From positions 1 to 64,000 of the forward strand of contig NZ_JAUEQY010000001.1 in NCBI RefSeq assembly GCF_030406325.1: a stretch of 64,000 nt of DNA, written 5' to 3'. Positions 56,388-64,000 of the stretch are shown here, piece after piece (position 1 is the stretch's first letter; the number at the start of each line of letters is the position of its first letter). The translations under genes and the position numbers were made by a program. The stretch is from Actinomadura sp. DC4. Its GTDB lineage: Bacteria > Actinomycetota > Actinomycetes > Streptosporangiales > Streptosporangiaceae. Below the pieces are notes generated by a model, which ran no database searches, was not told where the DNA came from, and worked only from the letters and a program-made list of their open reading frames with translations.

Positions 56388-57362
56388 GTGGTGGAATCCA
56401 TCACGCTTGACGACCTCGACCGGTGTCTCGTCCACGCCCTCCAGGTCGACGGGCGCGCGCCGTTCGGGCGGATCGCGGCCGTGCTGGGCGTGTCGGACCA
56501 GACCGTCGCGCGCCGCTACCGCCGCATGCGCTCGGCCGGAGTGCTGCGGGTGATCGGCGCCGTCGACGGGATGCGGATGGGGTACACCTCGTGGGCGATC
56601 CGGCTGCAGTGCGCGCCGGACGCCACCGGCGCGATCGCCGCCGCGCTCGCCCGGCGACCCGACACCTTCTGGGTGCACCTGCTGTCCGGCGGCACCGAGA
56701 TCGCCTGTGGCACGCGGTCGCGCACCGGCGAGGAACGCGACGCGCTGCTGCTGCAGCACCTGCCCCGTACGGGCCGGGTGGTGTCCGTCTCCGCACACTC
56801 GCTGCTGCATCTCTTCATGGGCGGCCCGGCGAGCTGGCCGGGCGTGACGGCGCTGTCGGCCGGTCAGATCGAGCGGCTGCGGCCCGGCCCTCCGGTCCAC
56901 GACGGCGAGCCGGTGGTCCTCGACGACGGCGACCAGGCCCTGCTGGACGCCCTGTCCGTGGACGGCCGGACCGGCCACGCGGAGCTCGCCGCCGTCACCG
57001 GCTGGTCGGAGTCGACCGTACGGCGGCGCATGGACCGGCTGGAGGCCTCGGGCGCGCTGTACTACGACATCGACATCCTGCCCGAGAGCCTGGGGTTCAA
57101 GGTCGAGGCGCGGTTGTGGATGTCCGTACGGGCCGCCGATCTGGCCGCAACGGGCGCGGCGCTCGCACGCCACGAAGAGGTCTCGTTCGCCGCCGCGACC
57201 ACCGGCGCGACCAACCTCATGGCCGCCCTGGTCTGCCGGGACGACCAGGACCTCTACCGCTATCTGACCGAGCGGGTCGGCACGCTGGAGGGGGTCGGGC
57301 ACCTGGAGACCGCGCCGGTGATCCGGACCATCAAACGGGCCGGCGCTGTCCTGAAGCCGTAA
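56388..57362 (+). CDS. Tandem AsnC/Lrp-type regulator
   Basis: 324 residues with two AsnC helix-turn-helix units (about residues 6-55, LDRCLVHALQVDGRAPFGRIAAVLGVS, and 180-235, DQALLDALSVDGRTGHAELAAVTGWS) each followed by a RAM-like ligand domain. Such double AsnC proteins are common in actinobacteria. GTG 56388 or the next GTG at 56391; likely leaderless. Probably regulates the divergent MFS pump. Confidence 0.88.
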   Translation: MVESITLDDLDRCLVHALQVDGRAPFGRIAAVLGVSDQTVARRYRRMRSAGVLRVIGAVDGMRMGYTSWAIRLQCAPDATGAIAAALARRPDTFWVHLLSGGTEIACGTRSRTGEERDALLLQHLPRTGRVVSVSAHSLLHLFMGGPASWPGVTALSAGQIERLRPGPPVHDGEPVVLDDGDQALLDALSVDGRTGHAELAAVTGWSESTVRRRMDRLEASGALYYDIDILPESLGFKVEARLWMSVRAADLAATGAALARHEEVSFAAATTGATNLMAALVCRDDQDLYRYLTERVGTLEGVGHLETAPVIRTIKRAGAVLKP

Positions 57363-57368
57363 TTTACT

Positions 57369-57389
57369 TGCCCGTTTTGTAATCGGGCG
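57369..57389 (+). terminator. Hairpin after the AsnC-type gene
   Basis: GCCCG (57370-57374) and CGGGC (57384-57388) around a TTTTGTAAT loop, 8 bases past the stop; may also overlap the next gene's promoter. Confidence 0.35.
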
Positions 57390-57403
57390 CGCATCCTGCA
57401 GCC

Positions 57404-58633
57404 GTGACAGACATCGTCCTTCATTCAGCGGAATCGCTGCACGGCCGCCTGCAGCGCGGGCGGGGCTGCGCCGCGCGCCGTGCGGCCGGCAGCCCCGGTT
57501 CGGGCGACCTCGTCTATGACTGCGTGCGCCACGACCCACGGTGGGACACGCTCGAAGACCGCGGCCTGTACTACGCGCGGCTGATATGCGACCTGGAGCT
57601 GGGCCTCGGGCCCGTCATCGCCCACCTGTTCGATCCGGTGGACCACGCCGACTCCGACGAGGACCGTACGAACCTCGCCCTCGACGTCCTCGCCCGTCTC
57701 GTACGGATGGGGCGGCTGGAGGCGGCGCCCCCGTTGCGCCGCTACGCCCGCGAGGGCTGGAACTGGTACGCGGCGCTGGCCGAGCTCGTCGAACTCGACG
57801 ATCCGGCCCTCGCCGAGGGGCTGGACGAGGTGGCGGCGGCCCGCTGTGACGACCACGAGCTGGCCTGGCTGTGCGGCGTCGACGGCGTGGTCACCCGCTC
57901 CTGGGCCCAGCGCCACCCGCGCATCGCCGCCGCCCGCCGGCCCGACGTACGGCCGCACGAACCGAGGGCCGCGCTCGCCGGCCGAACCGACGACGACCTC
58001 GCCTCTCTCGCCCGCGGGCACGGCGAGGAGGTGACGGCGGCCATCCTCGAACTCGGCCGCCGCCGCAGCCCGGTCGTCCTCGACCTGGCCGAGGAGCTCC
58101 TGCCGGGAGGCGCCCACGACGGCCCGCTGTGCCGGGCCGTACGCGACCTGGGGGCCGGCGCGCTCGGCCGCGCCCGGGTGTGGACCGCCGAGCGGCGCTC
58201 GTACCACGACGTGGGCATCGACGTCCTGGCCGCGCACGGCACGGCCGAGGACACGCCGCCCCTGCTGGACGCCTTCGGCACGGCACTGGCCGAGGAGGAC
58301 TGGGACCTGGCCGCCGTACCGGCCGGCGGCCTGGGCCGGCTGCGCTCCCGCCGGGCGATCCCCATGCTGCTGCACGCCTGGGAACAGAGCGCCAGCTCCC
58401 AGTTGCGCGTCAACCTGCTGGGCGCGCTCACCACGACCGACCGCCATGTGGCGGAGCCGTACCTCGTCGAAGCCCTGTGGGACTGCGAGGACGGCGCACG
58501 CCGGATCGCGGCCGGATCCGTGCCTCTCGAGGGCGAGGCGCGGACCCGGCTGCGACGGCTGAGACACGACCCCGCCGAGGACGCCGAGGTGCGCTCCGCC
58601 GCGGCCGAGTCCCTCCTCAACGGCCCCCACTGA
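57404..58633 (+). CDS. HEAT-repeat protein
   Basis: 409 residues, all-helical, with regularly spaced helical pairs (e.g. AILELGRRRSPVVLDLAEEL, IPMLLHAWEQ...LRVNLLGALTTTD, AEPYLVEALWDCEDGARRIAAG) typical of HEAT repeats in the C-terminal half. No catalytic motif seen. Possibly a protein-interaction scaffold. GTG 57404. Convergent with the FAD enzyme, 13 bases apart. Confidence 0.7.
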   Translation: MTDIVLHSAESLHGRLQRGRGCAARRAAGSPGSGDLVYDCVRHDPRWDTLEDRGLYYARLICDLELGLGPVIAHLFDPVDHADSDEDRTNLALDVLARLVRMGRLEAAPPLRRYAREGWNWYAALAELVELDDPALAEGLDEVAAARCDDHELAWLCGVDGVVTRSWAQRHPRIAAARRPDVRPHEPRAALAGRTDDDLASLARGHGEEVTAAILELGRRRSPVVLDLAEELLPGGAHDGPLCRAVRDLGAGALGRARVWTAERRSYHDVGIDVLAAHGTAEDTPPLLDAFGTALAEEDWDLAAVPAGGLGRLRSRRAIPMLLHAWEQSASSQLRVNLLGALTTTDRHVAEPYLVEALWDCEDGARRIAAGSVPLEGEARTRLRRLRHDPAEDAEVRSAAAESLLNGPH

Positions 58634-58646
58634 GCCCGGTCCGGGA

Positions 58647-59780
58647 TCAGCGGTCCACGCTGAGCTCGGACAGGCGCATGGCCACCTTGTGGCGGACCGC
58701 GGCGTTGTGGCCCGCGACCGCCAGGACCGCGTTGCGGACGGCCCGTGCCGCCGGGTTGCCGGTCGTCGCGGCGCGGGTCATCCGGTCGGTCATCGCGACC
58801 ACGTCGACCGCGACCGGCCGGCGGACCGCCTCATAGCCGTCCTCGGTGCCAGCGAGGACGCGGCGGGCCAGCTCGGCGGCGTCCTGGATGCCCGTGTTCA
58901 TGCCCTGCCCGCCGGCGGGGCTGTGCACGTGGGCGGCGTCGCCGGCGAGGAAGATCCGGCCCTCCCGGTAGCGGTCGGCGATCCGGTGGTGCACGCGGAA
59001 CCGTGAGCTCCACAGCACCTCACGTACCTCCGCCGGCGTCCGTTCCGGGCCCCGCTCGGCGAGCAGGGCGCGGACGTCGGCCAGATCCGGGTGCTCGGGC
59101 GGGTCCTCGGCGGTCGCGACGACGCGGTGCCGCCCGCCGGGCAGCGGCGCGACGACGACCAGCCCGCCGGTGGCCAGGAAGAGCTGTACCTCGTCGGCGG
59201 GCAGTGACCAGTTTAGGCGGACGTCGGCCAGGACGAACGACTCGGCGTAGGTGTCGCCGGTGAAGCCGATCCCGGACCGCTCCCGTACGACGCTGTGCAT
59301 CCCGTCGGCGCCCACGACGTACCGCGCCCGGATCTCCCCGCCGGCGGTCGTCACGGTCACCCCGTCGGTGTCCTGGGCCACGCCGGTCACCTCGCAGGGC
59401 CGGTGGACGTCGCCGCCGAGCGCGCGCAGCCGGGCGAGCAGCACCTGCTCGGTGACGTCCTGCGGGATCATCAGCGTGTACGGGTGGGGGGTGGGCAGGC
59501 CGCCGAACGGCACGGTCAGCAGCACGCGGTCCCGGTCGCGGACGGTGAAGGACGGCGTGACGATGCCGCGCCCGACCATCTCCTCGCCGACCCCGAGCCC
59601 GTCAAGGACCTCCAGCGTGCGGGCGTGCACGACGGCGGCACGCGAGGTGTTCGCGCCCTCGGCGGCCCGGTCGAGCAGGACCACGTCGGCGCCTCCGGCG
59701 GTGAGGAACGCGGCGAGCGTGAGACCCGTCGGACCGGCGCCGACGATCACGACATCCGCAGTGGTGGGCAAGTGGGACAT
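58647..59780 (-). CDS. FAD-dependent monooxygenase (PHBH/TetX-like)
   Basis: 377 residues. N-terminal GxGxxG (VVIVGAGPTGLTLA), middle DG motif (VVGADGMHSVVRE) and GD motif (FLAGDAAHVHSPAGGQGMN) of flavin aromatic hydroxylases. ATG 59780 is chosen because GAGGAGGTC precedes it; longer readings upstream would run through the operator region. Likely repressed by the divergent TetR gene. Substrate unknown (possibly an aromatic compound or drug). Confidence 0.9.
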   Translation of the reverse strand: MSHLPTTADVVIVGAGPTGLTLAAFLTAGGADVVLLDRAAEGANTSRAAVVHARTLEVLDGLGVGEEMVGRGIVTPSFTVRDRDRVLLTVPFGGLPTPHPYTLMIPQDVTEQVLLARLRALGGDVHRPCEVTGVAQDTDGVTVTTAGGEIRARYVVGADGMHSVVRERSGIGFTGDTYAESFVLADVRLNWSLPADEVQLFLATGGLVVVAPLPGGRHRVVATAEDPPEHPDLADVRALLAERGPERTPAEVREVLWSSRFRVHHRIADRYREGRIFLAGDAAHVHSPAGGQGMNTGIQDAAELARRVLAGTEDGYEAVRRPVAVDVVAMTDRMTRAATTGNPAARAVRNAVLAVAGHNAAVRHKVAMRLSELSVDR

Positions 59781-59799
59781 CACGACCTCCTCGGCTGTG

Positions 59800-59872
59800 G
59801 CCAACATTTGATGGCCAACGTCTGTTGGCATCAAGTTACCTCCGTCCGGATGAAATGCCAACACGTGTTGGC
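59800..59872. promoter_or_regulatory. GCCAAC palindromic operators between monooxygenase and TetR genes
   Basis: A perfect 16-base palindrome GCCAACACGTGTTGGC lies at 59857-59872 and a near-palindrome GCCAAC-GTCT-GTTGGC at 59814-59829; a third half-site GCCAAC is at 59800-59805. The distal site overlaps the -35 region of the tetR promoter (TACACT at 59874-59879, ATG at 59886). Typical autoregulated TetR layout. Confidence 0.75.
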
Positions 59873-59885
59873 CTACACTCGTGTC

Positions 59886-60440
59886 ATGGCCTTCACCCAC
59901 CGCTCGGAGGAGACGCGGAACGCGATCCTCGCCGCGGCCCGCCGCCGTTTCGCCGACGACGGGTACGAACGCGCCACGATCCGCGCGATCGCGGCCGACG
60001 CGGGCATCGACCCGTCGATGGTGATGCGCTACTACGGCTCGAAGGACGGCCTGTTCGCCGCGGCCGTCGACGTCGCGCTGCACCTGCCGGCCCTGGACGA
60101 CCTGCCGCGTGAGGGCCGCGGGGAGATCCTCGTGGATCACTTCCTACGGCTCTGGGAGGGCGAGGGGGCGGACGACGTGCTGACCGTCCTGCTCCGCTCG
60201 GCCGTCACCAACGAGGCCGCGGCCGACCGCATGCGCACGATCTTCGCCACGCAGGTCGGCTCGGTGCTCTCCCGCTCGGCCGACGGCCCCGCGCGGGCCG
60301 CGCTCATCTCCACCCAGCTGCTGGGCCTCGCGCTGTGCCGCTACATCCTGCGCATCCCCGAGGCCGTCGCGCTGGACACCGAGACCCTCGTACGGTCCCT
60401 GGGGCCCACCGTGGAGCGGTACCTCAGCGACCCGCTCTGA
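59886..60440 (+). CDS. TetR/AcrR family repressor
   Basis: 184 residues. N-terminal helix-turn-helix (about residues 8-55: RNAILAAARRRFADDGYERATIRAIAADAGIDPSMVMRYYGSK-type), then the helical ligand domain. ATG 59886 is six bases from a TACACT -10, so leaderless. Likely controls the FAD monooxygenase through the GCCAAC operators. Convergent with the next gene. Confidence 0.9.
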   Translation: MAFTHRSEETRNAILAAARRRFADDGYERATIRAIAADAGIDPSMVMRYYGSKDGLFAAAVDVALHLPALDDLPREGRGEILVDHFLRLWEGEGADDVLTVLLRSAVTNEAAADRMRTIFATQVGSVLSRSADGPARAALISTQLLGLALCRYILRIPEAVALDTETLVRSLGPTVERYLSDPL

Positions 60441-60446
60441 GGCCCG

Positions 60447-61091
60447 CTACAGGCGCCAGCGGGCCTGGGAGAGCACGTTCACGGCCTCGGCCTCGCCGGT
60501 CAGCTCCACCCGGGCGGCGTCCTTGCGGCCCACCGCCCACAGGGTCAGCTCGCTGGGCAGGCCGTGCACGCGAGCCTGGCGGCCGCCCTTGGTGAGGCGC
60601 TGCGTACGCCCGTCGGGATCGGCCATGGTGACCTCCACAGGGAGCCGCCGCAGCGTGAAGCGGGCCGTCTTGAGCCGCCGCCAGAGATCGTCCTCCAGGG
60701 CCGACGGCAGCGAGCGCGGCGTCCAGCCCTCCTGCGCGCGGCGTACGTCCTCGTGGTGGACGAAGAACTCCACCGTGTTCGCGGCGCCCTCCACGCCCGG
60801 CCAGGCGAGTGGCGACCAGCCGGGCGGCCCCTGCCGCAGCAGCTCGATCTGGCGCGCGAACGGCGTCGCGGTCCCGAGCCGCCGCTGCACCCGCTCGGTG
60901 TAGCCGGCCAGCAGCGGCACCATGATGCCCGGCGCCGCGTCGAGGCGGCGCTCCCTGACCAGCAGGTGGGCGGTCAGATCACCGGTGGTCCAGCCCTGGC
61001 ACAGCGTCGGGGCGTCCGGGCCGGTCTCGGCGAGCAGGTCGCACAGCGCGTGGCGCTCGGAGCGCGCCCAGTTCTGGTTCACCACCCTCAT
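60447..61091 (-). CDS. TIGR03085-type DinB/mycothiol-maleylpyruvate-isomerase-like protein
   Basis: 214 residues, N-terminal DinB-like helical domain (NWARSERHALCDLLAETGPDAP, CQGWTTGDLTAHLLVRERR, EFFVHHEDVRRAQ) with metal-binding His residues and a C-terminal SCP-2-like part (AVGRKDAARVEL). Actinobacterial proteins of this type are linked to mycothiol-dependent chemistry, but substrate is unknown. ATG 61091. Confidence 0.82.
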   Translation of the reverse strand: MRVVNQNWARSERHALCDLLAETGPDAPTLCQGWTTGDLTAHLLVRERRLDAAPGIMVPLLAGYTERVQRRLGTATPFARQIELLRQGPPGWSPLAWPGVEGAANTVEFFVHHEDVRRAQEGWTPRSLPSALEDDLWRRLKTARFTLRRLPVEVTMADPDGRTQRLTKGGRQARVHGLPSELTLWAVGRKDAARVELTGEAEAVNVLSQARWRL

Positions 61092-61184
61092 GATCGTAGG
61101 TCGCCGTCCCCGGCAGCGGAATAACCCGGTGGTTCTGTTTGATAAGGATTAGCGGCCCCTGAATCTGCCACGAAAGGGGACTTG

Positions 61185-62966
61185 ATGCCGCCAAAGGTGA
61201 CATCCGACATCCTGCGTAAGGGGATGCGGGTCCTGGGAGTCGCCGTCCGGGCCGAACCGCTGCTGTTCACCCTCGCCGTCGTCTTCAGCGGCCTGTACGC
61301 GGCCGCGACCGTGGGCAGCGCCTGGGTCCTCGGCCGCGTGACGCAGGACGTCGTGCTGCCCGCCTTCCGCGACGGGCACACCACCGCCGGCGCCCTCACG
61401 GCCGGCGGGCTGGTCATCGTCGGGGTGGCCGCGCTCAAGGCCCTGGGCGTGGCCGGACGCCGCCTGTACGCCGGGATGATGCAGTACAACATGCAGGCGA
61501 CCTACCGCCGGGCCGTCACCCGGCAGTACCTCCGCCTGCCGCTCGCCTGGCACCACCGCCACCCCACCGGGCAGCTGCTGTCCAACGCCAACGCCGACGT
61601 CGAGGCCGCCTGGGCGCCGATCGCGCCGTTGCCGATGGCCACCGGCGTCGTCCTGATGCTCCTCATCGCCGCGGTCGAGATCCTCGCGACCGACGTCATG
61701 GTGGCCATCGTGGGCTTCCTCGTCTTCCCGGCGATCGCCGGGCTCAACGTCGTCTACCAGCGGCGTCTCGCGCCGATCGCGGCCCGCGCGCAGCAGCTGC
61801 GCGCCGAGGTCAGCGAGGTCGCGCACGAGAGCTTCGACGGCGCCCTGGTCGTCAAGACCCTCGGCAGAGAGGCCGCCGAGACCGAGCGCTTCGGCGTCGT
61901 CGCCGGGGAGCTGCGCGACGCCAACGTCGCCGTCGGCCGCGTGCGCGGGCTGTTCGACCCGGCCCTGGAGGCCCTGCCCAACCTCGGCGTGCTCGCCGTC
62001 CTGCTCGTCGGGTCGATACGCCTGCGGTCCGGGGCGATCTCCGCCGGCGACCTCGTCCACGTCGCGTACCTGTTCACGCTGCTCGCCTTCCCGATCCGCG
62101 CGCTCGGCTGGGTCCTCGCCGAGGTGCCGCGCAGCGTCGTGGGCTGGGACCGCGTCCGCGGTGTCCTGGACGCCAAGGGTTCCCTCCCGTACGGGGAGGA
62201 GTCTCTCACCGGCGAGGGCCCGGCCCGGCTGGAGGTGCGCGGCGTCCGGTTCGGCTACACCGAGGGCGACGTGCTGCACGACATCGCCTTCGGCGTCCGG
62301 CCGGGCCACACCATCGCCCTCGTCGGCCCCACGGGTTCGGGCAAGTCGAGCCTGACGAACCTCCTCGTACGGCTGGTCGACCCCGCGACCGGCGACGTCC
62401 TCCTGGACGGCGTCGACGTACGCGACGTCGAACGCGGCGGCCTGGCCCGTACGACGGCCATGGTCCCGCAGCAGACCTACCTGTTCGACGACACCGTGCG
62501 CGGCAACGTGACCCTCGGCCTGGACGCCCTCGACGAGGACGTGTGGGAGGCGCTGCGGCTGGCCCAGGCCGACGGCTTCGTCTCCGCCCTCGAGGAGGGG
62601 CTGGACACCCGGGTGGGGGAGCGCGGGGCGACTCTGTCCGGCGGCCAGCGCCAGCGCCTGGCCCTGGCCCGCGCCCTCGTACGGCGGCCGCGCCTGCTCA
62701 TCCTCGACGACGCCACCTCCAGCGTGGACACGCAGGTGGAATCCCGGATCCTCAGCGGCCTGCGGAACTCCTCGGCGACCGTGGTCGTCGTGGCCTACCG
62801 CAAGGCCACGATCGAGCTGGCCGACGACGTGATCTACATCGAACGCGGCCGGGTGATCGGCCAGGGCCCGCACGAGGAACTCCTGGAGAAGTCCGTGGGC
62901 TACCGCAACCTCGTCACCGCCTACGAGCGGAACGAGGACGACGAGAACGAGGGAGTGCCGGCGTGA
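61185..62966 (+). CDS. ABC exporter half (TM plus ATPase), subunit 1
   Basis: About 593 residues: six-TM exporter domain (about 1-310) and nucleotide-binding domain with Walker A GPTGSGKSS, Q-loop VPQQTYLFDD, signature TLSGGQRQRLALARAL, Walker B LLILDDATSSVD. The switch-loop His is replaced by Tyr (VVVAYRKATI). ATG 61185 with AAGGGGAC; TTG 61182 also possible. GTGA overlap with subunit 2, so a heterodimer is likely. Confidence 0.9.
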   Translation: MPPKVTSDILRKGMRVLGVAVRAEPLLFTLAVVFSGLYAAATVGSAWVLGRVTQDVVLPAFRDGHTTAGALTAGGLVIVGVAALKALGVAGRRLYAGMMQYNMQATYRRAVTRQYLRLPLAWHHRHPTGQLLSNANADVEAAWAPIAPLPMATGVVLMLLIAAVEILATDVMVAIVGFLVFPAIAGLNVVYQRRLAPIAARAQQLRAEVSEVAHESFDGALVVKTLGREAAETERFGVVAGELRDANVAVGRVRGLFDPALEALPNLGVLAVLLVGSIRLRSGAISAGDLVHVAYLFTLLAFPIRALGWVLAEVPRSVVGWDRVRGVLDAKGSLPYGEESLTGEGPARLEVRGVRFGYTEGDVLHDIAFGVRPGHTIALVGPTGSGKSSLTNLLVRLVDPATGDVLLDGVDVRDVERGGLARTTAMVPQQTYLFDDTVRGNVTLGLDALDEDVWEALRLAQADGFVSALEEGLDTRVGERGATLSGGQRQRLALARALVRRPRLLILDDATSSVDTQVESRILSGLRNSSATVVVVAYRKATIELADDVIYIERGRVIGQGPHEELLEKSVGYRNLVTAYERNEDDENEGVPA

Positions 62967-64000
62967 CCGTCGCGGACCCAGACGTCGAACAGGCCGCGCC
63001 GGCGCGCCGCGAGGCCGACGCCGGTATCGGCTCCGGCCGGGCGACCGGCCTGGCCACACTCCGCACCGGCCTCCGGATGACGCCGGAGTTCCACCAGGGG
63101 CTGTGGGTGACCCTGCTGCTCGCGCTGGTCGCCACCGTCGGCCGCATCGTGGTGCCGGTGGCCGTCCAGCAGACCCTCGACCGCGGGCTCGACACGGCGG
63201 GCGGCCCGGACATCGGCTTCATCCGTACCGCCGTCCTGCTCTCGGCCGGCGCCGTGATCATCACCGCCGTCGCGGCGTACCGGATGAACGTGCGTCTCTA
63301 CCGGACCAGCGAGAGCGGCCTCGCGGCCTTGCGCGTACGGGCGTTCCGGCACGTCCACGACCTGTCCATGCTCACCCAGAGCACGGAGCGGCGCGGTGGC
63401 CTGGTCTCGCGGGTCACCACGGACGTCGACCAGATCAGCCAGTTCATGCAGTACGGCGGCCTGATGATCCTCATCGCCGGCGGCCAGCTCGTGGTGGCCA
63501 GCGTGCTGATGCTGATCTACTCCTGGCCGCTGGCGCTGCTGGTGTGGGCGGTGTTCGCGCCCCTGGCGTTCGCGCTGCGCTACTTCCAGCGCTGGCTGTC
63601 GGGCGCGTACGGCGCGGCGCGCGAGCGGGTCGGCGACATGCTGTCCGCGGTCGGCGAGTCGGTCGTCGGCGCGGCGGTCATCCGCGCGTACGGCGCAGAG
63701 GAGCGCACCGCGCGCCGCATCGACGAGTCCGTCGACGCCTACCGCGACGCCCAGACCCGCGCCCAGAAGCTCGTCGCGGCGACCTTCCCCTCGACCGAGC
63801 TCGCCGCCGCCGTCGCGACGGCGGCCGTCGTCGTCGCGGGCACCGCGATGGGCATCGGCGGGCACCTGACCGCCGGGCGGCTCGTGGCGTTCCTGTTCCT
63901 GGTCACGCTGTTCGTGAGCCCGATGCAGGTGGCCACCGAGGTGCTCAACGACGCCCAGAACGCCATCGCGGGCTGGCGGCGCGTGCTCGGCGTCCTGGAG
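62963..64000 (+). CDS. ABC exporter half, subunit 2 (cut by window end)
   Basis: GTG 62963 overlaps the stop of the first half transporter. The visible 346 codons are an acidic N-terminal tail and a six-TM exporter domain (DVDQISQFMQYGGLMIL, AVIRAYGAEERTARRIDES). The nucleotide-binding domain lies beyond the window. Partner of the preceding gene. Confidence 0.9.
   Translation, partial: MTVADPDVEQAAPARREADAGIGSGRATGLATLRTGLRMTPEFHQGLWVTLLLALVATVGRIVVPVAVQQTLDRGLDTAGGPDIGFIRTAVLLSAGAVIITAVAAYRMNVRLYRTSESGLAALRVRAFRHVHDLSMLTQSTERRGGLVSRVTTDVDQISQFMQYGGLMILIAGGQLVVASVLMLIYSWPLALLVWAVFAPLAFALRYFQRWLSGAYGAARERVGDMLSAVGESVVGAAVIRAYGAEERTARRIDESVDAYRDAQTRAQKLVAATFPSTELAAAVATAAVVVAGTAMGIGGHLTAGRLVAFLFLVTLFVSPMQVATEVLNDAQNAIAGWRRVLGVLE

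Noticed and set aside
61149-63059. Minus-strand 636-codon frame over the ABC gene
   Set aside because: Antisense shadow; the + strand has a full ABC exporter.

Overview
The window is 64 kb of very GC-rich DNA from a high-GC Gram-positive actinobacterium. Evidence for this includes the dcw cluster in actinobacterial order ending in sepF, yggT and wag31, PriA in place of HisA, a meso-DAP type MurE (DNPR motif), a T-box leader on ileS, a streptomycete Tuf3-like second EF-Tu, a GPP34 protein, an IleS with the GxHH signature, and strong third-position G/C. Protein style points to Streptosporangiales/Thermomonosporaceae (Actinomadura/Actinoallomurus-like), but genus is inference. No rRNA, tRNA, CRISPR array, insertion sequence or prophage was seen. 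This looks like core chromosome with short accessory inserts.

1-18,150: peptidoglycan and division cluster, all on +: ftsI, murE, murF, mraY, murD, ftsW, murG, murC, ftsQ, ftsZ, ylmE, sepF, yggT, wag31, then a two-TM acidic protein with two Ada-like Cys/His zinc-site domains. Most genes overlap by 4 bases or are closely spaced. ftsZ has its own promoter region. ylmD, normally between ftsZ and ylmE, is absent, and the ylmE leader holds interleaved inverted repeats, one covering its ribosome binding site. About 1.2 kb after the Ada-like gene (18,147-19,330) is non-coding now but contains decayed copies of that gene's 3' segments.

19,369-25,964: a LiaF-like regulator protein and ileS on -, with a translational T-box upstream of ileS; then dksA/traR-like, lspA and rluD on +.

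26,169-32,684: accessory stretch with a frameshifted TetR gene, a small hypothetical protein, a start-less reading frame, azlCD with an AraC regulator, a Phe/Tyr leader-peptide attenuator in front of a dead-DAHP-synthase/chorismate mutase fusion, and an asparagine-type permease on -.

32,969-45,280: dnaE1, a GNAT pseudogene, a GlxA-type regulator divergent from an MFS carrier, a GPP34 protein, a rhomboid protease, a divergent EF-Tu paralogue (tuf3 type) with a promoter, a leaderless 25-codon upstream ORF and a hairpin that begins at the uORF stop codon, then small conserved proteins (DUF2567-like, YbaK, Lon-N like).

45,303-52,026: phzF-like gene and the histidine operon hisD-C-B-H-(110 aa membrane protein)-priA-ridA-hisF, almost all with 4-base overlaps.

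52,106-64,000: transport and stress genes: two DHA2-type MFS pumps, a glucose-dehydrogenase-like zinc enzyme, a double-AsnC regulator, a HEAT-repeat protein, an FAD monooxygenase divergent from its likely TetR regulator with palindromic operators, a TIGR03085-type protein and a heterodimeric ABC exporter cut by the window edge.

The most unusual items are the uORF/hairpin leader on the second EF-Tu gene, the decayed array downstream of the Ada-like gene, the interleaved repeats before ylmE, the attenuated chorismate mutase with a catalytically ruined DAHP-synthase domain, and the GxHH-motif IleS with its T-box.
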